NCBI RefSeq assembly: GCF_020085105.1
Contig: NC_058050.1
Location: 30,597,090-30,661,089, forward strand
Length of the DNA stretch: 64,000 nucleotides
Reading direction: 5' to 3'
From: Siniperca chuatsi
Taxonomy: Eukaryota; Chordata; Actinopteri; Centrarchiformes; Sinipercidae
Positions 32,770 to 64,000 of the stretch are shown one piece after another. A model generated the notes under the pieces. It saw nothing but the letters and a program-made list of their open reading frames with translations, did no database searches and had not been told where the DNA came from. Position 1 is the first letter of the stretch. Every line of letters begins with the position of its first letter. A program made the position numbers and the translations under genes.

Positions 32770-34054
32770 AGGCTTTCATCAAAAAACCCTGAGTTTCTCT
32801 GTCTCCTCCATCATACAGAGCCAGACACGCCATTTCATTTCCTCATTGATTCAGTCCGTATCAAAATGCTATCAATGTGAATTAATTAATCAAAATCCTG
32901 GTTGGATATTAGTTTGTTACTCAGGACTATCTGATATATATATATATATTTAGGGGTATTTTTTAATGTAACAGTGGTGTGAATTATATTTTACATTGTG
33001 ACTATTATGTAAAAAAGAAAAAAAATTCTAATTTAACTTTTGTCCTTTCATGCACAGACTGTTGATTAGGAATCAGTTTTCCTGTTTAAAACACCACATT
33101 TGTGTTTAAAAAGATATTTTTATATAATTGAGACTGGATGAAAACACACATATGGTCTGTCGTTCATCTTCTGGATAGGAATGAGAACCTATCATGTTTG
33201 TGCCAAACAGGGTACACAAGGGATAGGACCCAATTGCAGACAGCAGAGGCAGAACTGGTGCAGTGCAATGGTTTAATAACAGGGATTGTCAGGCAGGTGG
33301 AGATCAAAACCAGGAAAGACAATCCAGATGAGGCTAACAAATCTGATAGGGAGCAGGGAGAAAATCCAAAGTCCATATAACCAGCGAGAGCCACGAAAAC
33401 AGTCCAGAACACAAGAAACAACACCATTTATAAGAACAAATCAAATTCGCTCCGTGCCGCTCACACCGTTGCATTGCCTGAGCAGCAGATAGCTAGACAT
33501 ATCTGACATATTCCATATTATTTGGTATTAAATGTTCAAATCCCCACTTTGACCACCTGTTGTGATTTTATTAATCAAAGCAGGCTATTATTGGACAAAG
33601 TTTCACTGTTGCCATGATTCCTTCCTTTCGCATGTCCTAAATGCTTAAGGGTGATTACATAGTATTAGTATAGTATTACTAGTATTTTTCTGTTTTCCTT
33701 CAGTAATTGTCCCTATAATTAGGCTATAGCACACTTTCCATAATTTGTTGATAATAATCCCTTTGTTGAATATTGGTAACAATCACATTTGTTTAGGCTA
33801 TCATCTTTCCTGTTGTGGTGAATAAATAGCACGAGCTACCCAGATTATTGATTTTTGTCTGTTTAAACTTAAAACACAAACAACAGTCAAAATGTTGGTG
33901 ATAAAATTCTGAAAAAAACCACACCATTCTGCTGTTTTGGTGACGTTTGATGAAAAGCTGAGCAAAAAAGAAAATGGTGTACGTACAGTACATATTATGA
34001 CAAGATATTGAAAATTTAACTTTTGCCCCCCCCCCAAAACCTAACACGGCAGCG
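32770..34054. other. Unassigned repeat-rich spacer
   Basis: 33,200-33,430 (AGGACCCAATTGCAGACAGC and following text) looks like an LTR-type or leader fragment of a fish retroelement, low certainty. The rest has no recognisable gene. Confidence 0.35.
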
Positions 34055-34268
34055 CCGCCCACCATTGAGTCTGGTTCTGTCCAAGGTTTCTGCCCTCTTA
34101 AAGGAAGTTTTTCCTTGCCACTGTCGCCAAATGCTTGTTCATTTGTTGGGTCTCTGTAATTAATATTATAAAGAGTACGGTCTAGACCTGCTCTTTAGGA
34201 AAAGTGCAATGAGATAGATTCTGTTATGAATTGGCGCTATATAAATAAAATTGAATTGAATTGAATTG
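34055..34268 (+). mobile_element. L2-type LINE 3' end
   Basis: TGAGTCTGGTTCTGTCCAAG, then GTCTAGACCTGCTC and a terminal TATATAAATAAAATTGAATTG repeat-like tail. Parallel copies are at 55,718-55,895 (plus) and, at the tail, 51,985-52,060 (minus). Confidence 0.75.
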
Positions 34269-34269
34269 A

Positions 34270-34944
34270 CCATAGGTTGCAGTGAAACAAAATTTTGTCA
34301 AATTTCAGTCGATGTGCTGAAAACATTTCTTCTCCGTAGGAGATATGGGTGATTTATTTAGATTGTTTTAAATGGAATTGGAATGTGAATAGTCTAGAAT
34401 TGTAAATTTGTTATAATAAGTCATGCCCACTTTAAGCAATCATGACCAAATTTTAAGCATCGACTGAGTCATGAACCTTATTTGTGCAAACCGAATTTTA
34501 CAAATCGATGTAGCCGAGTACAAGATATAAACCTTTTGCATTAGTGGCACACCCTAGAGGGGCAGCGCAATGTACTTCAAAACGTAAGCTAAGTGAAAAC
34601 TCCTGAATATGGCTTAAACTTGAGGTTGGTATCTCAATGCGTTCTTGAGTTATTGCAAATTTCTGAAAATTAGCTATTTTGATTTAAAAAAATGTATTGG
34701 CTTGTAAAATTGAAACAGAATCAAGTCCATAGATGACCCTGCCAAAGTTTTGGGATGATTGGACCAGCGATTTCGGACGAGTTCACAAAATAGGATTTTG
34801 AGAGAAATCGCAAAACTGTCCATTTACTGTCAATTTTGGTGACTTTTCGACTGACGGTTTTTGCTGCAGGAACACTTTTAGCGGAGAAAAAGAAGAATAA
34901 GAACTAGACCTGCAAGCAGGTATTAACGGGGTCCAAGTCACAAC
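34270..34944. repeat. Probable dispersed repeat, family unknown
   Basis: AT-rich non-coding DNA ending in AAGAAGAATAAGAACTAGAC and TGCAAGCAGGTATTAACGGG, a word string I recall as recurrent in fish genomes. No open frame; it may belong with the adjoining Helitron-like sequence. Confidence 0.35.
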
Positions 34945-35470
34945 ATGTGGCCAAAGGATGACAAACATTACTGATCGCTACAAAAATAGATCCAAAAACA
35001 ATGAATTCATAGATATGTGTTTGGCTACTATTGCTTCAAAATACAGAAATGTGAACAAAAGCAAACATTCCAAAAGTGGTGTCATTGAATTGGCCAGTAA
35101 CTGTGGCTTTGTGAAAAAGAGCACAAGGACAGATGTGGCTGTCGTATGGTATGCTTGCTTTTCACCAACACATCATTCTGAAAAAGTTTGCTGCAGCTGT
35201 TCTTGCCACATTATTCAGATGATCAGATGAAACCATCACAATTCAACAGTTTTGAGGAGTTTTATAATGCAGGTTTTATCCGTAATAGCACTACAGAAAT
35301 CCAACCTGCAAATTGGATGTCAAGAAGCTGTAGACCACATGAACTTCAAGATGATGCATGGGCAGCTCTTTGTCCTGAAGCAGAATTGATTTGAATGCAA
35401 TTTGAATGTTTAGAAGAAAAAAGTAGTAATAACAGGGATGTGTGTCCTAATGAAAAAGAAATTCCAGATT
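34945..35470 (+). mobile_element. Helitron replicase/helicase fragment (tentative)
   Basis: Two overlapping frames (34,958-35,230 and 35,188-35,394) carry words seen in Helitron helicases: D-R-Y-x-N-R ... E-F-I-D-M-C-L-A, S-G-V-I-E-L, then L-Q-L-F-L-P-H-Y-S-D-D-Q-M-K-P-x-Q-F and D-D-A-W-A-A-L-C-P-E-A-E. A frameshift separates them near 35,200. The Rep domain and Walker motifs are not in the window. Confidence 0.45.
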
Positions 35471-35479
35471 TACAGCCAC

Positions 35480-35975
35480 TAGAAAGGAAGACATAGTCTA
35501 TATGACCTTAAGTCATTAAACTGGACATTGATCATTAACATCACTGCAATACTTGACATAATTGTGCAATATTCTGTGTTAATATTACTGTGCAATATAC
35601 TCTTTTCAGTTTAAAATTCATTGATTGATATTTATTCATACTTCTATTACTACTGTGCAATATCCACCGTCTCATTATAATTTTAATAGGCTACACTTAG
35701 CTTGACAGTTCATGCACTATTACTTATTACTTATATTATTACATTGTATTATTATACTTATCATCAACCGGTAAATCCACTTTGTACTTTACACTTTTTT
35801 TAATTTTATACTTATACCCACCCGGTACTTAATTTATCTGACCTGTATTACAGTGTATTATATATTTTGCTTAGTACTTCTATTCCTGTGTGCACTGACG
35901 TGATAGTGAGCTACTGTAACAAAAGAGTTTCCCCTCGGCGATCAATAAAGTATTTCTGATTCTGATTCTGAAGTC
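35480..35975 (+). mobile_element. LINE 3' UTR and tail (Rex/CR1-like)
   Basis: Plus-oriented copy of the 3' UTR of the LINE found in reverse at 45,000-45,375 (shared TAAACTGGACATTGATCATT and GACATAATTGTGCAATATTC). It ends GATCAATAAAGTATTTCTGA then a (TTCTGA)n tail. Confidence 0.75.
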
Positions 35976-38900
35976 TCCCGGCAGTCATTCCTATAGCAGC
36001 ATAACTAAGGGATGGTTCTGGACTCACCCAAGCCAGCCCTAAATATAAGCTTTATCAAAGAGGAAAGTCTTAAGTCAACTCTTAAATGTGGAAATGGAGA
36101 GGAGCTTGACAGCTGAAGGCTCTGGCTCCCATTCTACTTTTGGAGATTCTAGGTACCACAAGTAACCCTGCATTCTGGTAGCGCAGTGTTCTAATGGGGT
36201 AATAAGGTATTATGAGCTCTTTAAGATACGATGGTGCCTGACCACTAAGAACTTTGTAGGTGAAGAGAAGGATTTTAAATTCTATTCTGGATTTTACAGG
36301 GAGCCACTGCAGAGAAGCTAATATTGTTATTTAGAAAGTCACACAACTGATTGGCGGCTGCTTTCTCAAGGATCTTAGAGAGAAAGGGAAAGTATATATG
36401 CTGTAGGTCTACAGTTGGCTGAAACCCCTGGATCAAGAGTGGGCTTTTTAAGAAGAGGTTTTATTGCAGCTAAAAGACTGTGGGACATAGCCTGTTGATA
36501 AAGACAGATTGATCATATCCAGTAAAGAAGTGCAAACTAAGGGTTTGCTGCTCACAAATGCTCACCTCTGCCCTTAGCCTAGCTTCCACTACTCTTTCCC
36601 ACAACTTCATTGTATGGCTCATCAGCTTTATTCCTCTGTAGTTGCCACAGCTCTGCACATCTCCCTTGTTCTTAAAAATTGGCACCAGTACACTTCTCCT
36701 CCATTCCTCGGGCATCCTCTCACTCTCCAAGATCTTGTTAAACAAACTAGTCAGAAACTCTACTGCCACCTCTCCTAGGCACTTCCACACCTCCACAGGT
36801 ATGTCATTAGGACCAACTGCCTTTCCACTCTTCATCCTCTTCAACGTCCTCCTCACTTCACTCTTGCTAATCTTTGCTACTTCCTGCTCCACACCTCTCT
36901 ACTCTTCGTTCCCTTTCATTTTCCTCATTCATCAACTCTTCAAAGTACTCCTTCCATCTTCCCATCACACTCCTGGCACCTGTCAATACATTACCATCCT
37001 TATCTTTAATCACCCTAACCTGCTGCACATCCTTCCCATCTCTATCTCTTTGTCTGGCCAACCTGTACAAATCCACCTCTCCCTCTTTAGTGTCCAACCT
37101 AGCATACAAGTCCTCATATGCTCTTTGTTTGGCCTTTGCCACCTATACCTTCACCTTACGCTGCATCTCCCTGTACTCCTGTCTATTCTCTTCAGTCCTC
37201 TCAGTGTCCCACTTCTTCTTAGCTAACCTCTTTCTCTGTATACACTCCTGAACTTCTTCGTTCCACCACCAAGTCTCCTTGTCCACTTTCCTCTTTCCAG
37301 ATGACACACCGAGTACCCTCCTACCTGTCTCCCTGATCACATTAGCTGTAGTGGTCCAGTCATCTGGGAGCACTTCCTGACCACCCAGAGTCTGTCTCAG
37401 CTCCTCCCTGAAAACTACACGACATTCTTCCTTTTTCAACTTCCACCACTTCGTCCTCTGCTCTGCCTTTGTCCTCTTCATCTTCCTCACCACCAGAGAC
37501 ATTTTACACACTACCATCCTGTGTTGTCTGGCTACACTCTCCCCTACCACTACTTTACAGTCACTGGTCTCTTTCAGATTACAACATCTACACAAGATGT
37601 GGTCCACCTGAGTGCTTCTACCTCCGCTCTTAAATGTCACCCTATGTTCCTGCCTCTTCTGGAAGAAAGTGTTCACTACAGCCATTTCCATCCTCTTTGC
37701 AAAGTCTACCACCATCTGTCCTTCTGCGTTCCTGTCCTGAAGACCAAACCTGCCCATCACATTCTCATCACCTCTGTTCCCTTAACTTACATGCCCATTG
37801 AAATCTGCACCAATCACCACTCTCTGGGGATGCTTTGCATCACTTCATCTAACTCACTCCAGAATTTCTCCTTCTCTTCTAACTCAAATCCTACCTGTGG
37901 GGCATAACCACTCACAACATTAACATCACCCCTTCAATTTCCAGCTTCAGACTCATGAACCTGTCTGATACTCTTTTCACCTCTAGAACATTCCTCACAA
38001 ACTCCTCTTTCAGGATAACTCCTACTACGTTTCTCTTCCTATCTGCCCCATGGTAGAACAACTTGAACCCTGCTCCTAAGCTTCTAGCCTTGCTATCTTT
38101 CCACCTGGTCTCCTGGACACACAGTTTGTCCACCTTCCTTCTCTGCATCATGTCAATCAACTCTCTAGCCTTCCCTGTCATAGTCCCAACATTCAAAGTC
38201 CCTACTGTCAGTCCTACATTCTTAGCTTTCCTCTTCTCTCTCTGCCTACAAACACACCTTCCTCCTCTCCTTCTTCGTCTTTGACCAACAGTAGTCCAAT
38301 TTCCATCGGTACCCTGCAGATCAACAGCACCGGTGGTGGTCATGGTTAACCCGGGCCCCGATCGATCCGGTATGGAAGTCATTTTCAGTCATTTTTAATT
38401 TGGCATGTGTTTTACGTCGGATGCCCTTCCTGACACAACCCTCTGCATTTATCCAGACTTCGGACTGGCACACGAAGACACTGGCTTGTGCCCCCTTGTG
38501 GTTGCATTTTTTTCTCTAACAATGTAAATGCAGTACTAAGGCTATCATTTTCAACGTCCACATGAATTTTGAAATCACCTAAAATAATTACTTTATCTGT
38601 TTTAAGGACTAAACTTAAAAACTCTGAGAATTCAGATAGAAATTCAGAATAGGTTTAGGGTTGATTAAAAGGCTTGAGTTGAAGATGGCTGCAACTCCAC
38701 CTCCTCGGCCGGTGCCTCAAGGAATATGAGTATTAATATGACTGCTCTGGAAGCGCAGAGAAGCGTGTAGGACTGCAACTCTGCCTCCTGGTCTCGACTC
38801 TGAATTGTCATGGTTTAGGTCCACTAATAAACTCGGCCAGATTTCTGGACATGAGAGCTGCTCCATCCAAAGTGGGAAGAATGCCGTCTCTCCTAATCAG

Positions 38901-39125
38901 ACCAGGTCTTCCGCCAATTATCTACAAAGCAAACCCAGCCTCCCTGGTTTCCCGACTGCTCGGGAACTGCATTTCTAATTCACTAAGCCTCGCCTCTAAT
39001 GCTACAAATAAACTACATTTATTACATGTATCATTATCACTAAAGGAGGCAGAAGAAGAGCTAAACATTTGACACACCGAGCAGGAGAGAGCAGGAGAGT
39101 GAGAGGGAGAGAGAGAAGCCATTGC
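35976..39125 (-). mobile_element. L2 LINE, minus strand, split by an RTE-type LINE
   Basis: The pieces 35,976-36,540 and 38,520-39,125 align in order with the longer L2 at 51,985-54,790 (for example AAGTCACACAACTGATTGGC at 36,338 and 53,045; CTAATCAGACCAGGTCTTCC at 38,892 and 54,545). The RT core is deleted at about 36,325, and about 560 bases of the parallel copy are missing at the RTE junction. Confidence 0.75.
36540..38510 (-). mobile_element. RTE-clade LINE, endonuclease to partial RT
   Basis: Minus-strand frames in order: 37,912-38,382, endonuclease start with T-V-G-T-L-N-V-G-T-M-T-G-K and V-Q-E-T-R-W-K; 37,143-37,760, endonuclease end with T-F-K-S-G-G-R-S-T-Q-V-D-H-I-L; 36,867-37,142, linker; and 36,470-36,892, RT fingers with G-K-A-V-G-P-N-D-I-P and N-Y-R-G-I-K-L. 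The sequence stops before the catalytic Y-A-D-D, so the 3' half is lost. Fish endonuclease frames of this type are often labelled craniofacial development protein 2-like. Confidence 0.8.
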
Positions 39126-39329
39126 TAGCTGCTAAGCTAAAGAACGGTAGCTAGCAAAAATTGCGATAGGGGCCAGTCAGCACAGGGCCAAAATTCATGC
39201 TTGTAACTCGTAACTTGTAGTATGTAACTTCAGTGTCGCATACAAAGATAGGACATTTGTGTGTCTGCTCTCAGATTGTGTGAAACCTCACTGTTGATAA
39301 TATTCCTTCACATATTTTAATTACACATA

Positions 39330-40296
39330 CACAAAATATTATATAAGTAGATTTAAATATAATGAAACTAAAGAAAGAATTGGAAGAGAGTGGGAAGGGA
39401 CACCTGGCAAGTCAGTACATGAGAAGCAAATATTACAGTTATTTAGATATTTATACAGATTGGTCCAAAGATGAAGATAGATAGGGTAGGCATAGGAATA
39501 TTCATACCAACAATGAATGTCAGTATTGGGAAAAGATTACCTGATCAGTTGTCAGTTTACATGGCAGAGATGATGGCAATTATTGTAGGGTTGCAGTGGG
39601 TAGAGGAAGTAAAACCAAACAGTGGTGTGTTGTGTTGAGTCTGTAGCAGCCCTATAGTATTCAAAATATGAAATCGAATAGAGAATATTTAATGCTAGAA
39701 ATCTATCAGAGTTTATTTAGATTGCGGAGGCTTCAGATATTTGTGAGTTTCTGCTGGGTACCTGCACATGTAGGTATAAAAGGGAATGAGAGAGCAGATA
39801 AAATAGCTAAAAAAAAAATCAACCAGGGTGAGTGATGTTATAAATATAGCATTTGGTAAAGGAGAAACTAAGGAGTAAGACAGTTTTAACCATACTGAGG
39901 TTTGACCATACAGGGTTAAATAAAACATTGTTTTTGTTAGGTAAAAGTCAATCAGATAAATGTTTGGAATGTAAAAAGTGTAGAACATAAACTGTTACAT
40001 TGTAGAATATATAGGGAAGCGAGGATAAGGCTAAATCAAAAGATAAGTCAGGCAGGAAGAAAATGGAACCTTGCGGATGTGTTGGGAACAACAGGAGAGG
40101 GGGTAAATAACACACAGAAAGCTGTTGTGGAATACCAAAAGGATACAGGGTTATATTATAGGATTTAGTTGTTTTTTTTTTTGTTTTTTTAATAGTAGTC
40201 TTATCTAACCATAACGCATGCTACATACTCCGGTACAGTAGGTGGCGGTATGCACTATTACTCATTGTTGCAACCTGCCACAAAACCAAGAAGAAG
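39330..40296 (+). mobile_element. I-clade (Nimb-like) LINE: RNase H domain and 3' end
   Basis: Broken frames between 39,430 and 39,830 give an RNase H domain: I-Y-T-D-W-S-K-D, A-E-M-M-A-I-I-V-G-L-Q-W-V and F-C-W-V-P-A-H-V-G-I-K-G-N-E-R-A-D-K. An RNase H after RT is a hallmark of I-group LINEs. The 3' end is GTAGGTGGCGGTATGCACTA followed by AAACCAAGAAGAAG. It ends about 190 bases before the cnot10 ATG. Confidence 0.65.
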
Positions 40297-40486
40297 ATGA
40301 CGTAGTAGTAACCAAACAGCAAAGAAGAATCTATTACAGCGGACCAGACAGCTTCTGTGTGAAACATTAGAGATTGAGTATTCACGTATAATTTAATCGT
40401 TTCCTCCGCCGGCCAACGGAATTTAATCTAATCTAATCTTAACTACAAATACAGGATTTCTAACTGTCCTTGAAAAGGCCCCAGAA
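40297..40486 (+). promoter_or_regulatory. cnot10: cnot10 proximal promoter / 5' UTR region
   Basis: The only sequence between the LINE tail and the start codon. It holds TGACGTAG near 40,298 (CRE-like half site) and GC-rich TCCGCCGGCC near 40,405. No TATA box is evident, as expected for a housekeeping gene. The transcription start cannot be fixed from sequence. Confidence 0.4.
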
Positions 40487-63505
<23,019 letters not shown>

Positions 63506-64000
63506 GTAACCATGACAACTGTGACTTCAGCAGAAACGTCTGAAGTGTTATATTTTTCTTAGATACAGCATTTTAAGGTTGTGTTCAGACCAAACATAGC
63601 AGTGAGTCAAAAATGCAGCCCTTCTGTGCTGCAGAGGTAGCACAAGTTCTGCTGCAGCCCAGTGCAGCGTCATCTGGCAGCACCTTGTGTTGTAGAAGCA
63701 CAGTAGGGATTTCTGGCACAACTTCACCTACTGCATGGAGAAAGGAAAAAGCCTGAAGAGGTCAAAACTACAGCACCGCTTGTAGTATGAAGAAGAACTT
63801 TAATGTGAAACCAACGTGTTTTGGCTTGTGGCCTTTATCAGCATCATCATAAAACACATTACAAAGAACATTTCACTCAGATGGGTATGTAGCAAAAAAA
63901 ATGAAAAAAGTTAAAAAATGTAACAGCCAACCAGTCATATACATACACATAAATATCAGCCAATGGGGCACACACACAAGTAATGGGAATTATGACTCTT
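63506..64000 (+). other. cnot10: cnot10 intron 17, 5' part
   Basis: 63,580-63,760 and 63,780-63,870 carry words of dispersed fish repeats (TGTTCAGACCAAACATAGCA; GTGTTTTGGCTTGTGGCC). No exon is seen before the window ends. Confidence 0.5.

Overview
This is a vertebrate, almost certainly ray-finned (teleost) fish, nuclear window. The genes have introns with GT..AG boundaries and the proteins match vertebrate families. The rest is packed with repeats typical of fish genomes: L2, Rex/CR1-like, RTE, I-like and L1/Tx1 LINEs, tRNA-derived SINEs, Tc1-like transposons, a class I endogenous retrovirus, a Helitron piece and a Polinton/Maverick.

Three host genes can be supported. On the minus strand two calcium homeostasis modulator genes lie head to tail: a calhm5-like gene (18,711-21,334) and a calhm6-like gene (23,566-25,233). 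Each has two exons, with the intron at the same place after a conserved A-Q-S-Q motif, so they are tandem paralogues coding for four-pass large-pore channel subunits. On the plus strand cnot10, a subunit of the CCR4-NOT mRNA deadenylase complex, runs from 40,487 past the right edge. Seventeen coding exons (661 codons) are in the window; roughly the last 75-80 codons lie beyond 64,000. Its introns hold a large share of the mobile DNA.

Layout: 1-6,525 is LINE and DNA-transposon debris. 6,526-13,000 is a decayed Polinton with a capsid-like remnant, adenovirus-type protease, packaging ATPase and protein-primed DNA polymerase B; a gypsy-type gag element with a coding minisatellite is inserted in the polymerase. 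13,000-18,435 is mostly LINE fragments and unassigned DNA. 18,668-25,233 holds the calhm pair. 25,517-27,482 is a roughly 2 kb element with roughly 270 bp inverted repeats. 28,551-31,560 is retroviral pol on the minus strand. 31,833-32,300 is an unusual 38-bp tandem array carrying Pol III B-box-like cores next to a tRNA-like sequence. 34,055-40,296 is a LINE/Helitron graveyard whose last member ends about 190 bp before the cnot10 start codon. The rest is cnot10.

No rRNA gene, CRISPR array or bacterial operon is present. All assignments come from reading the sequence and recalled family features; no search was run.
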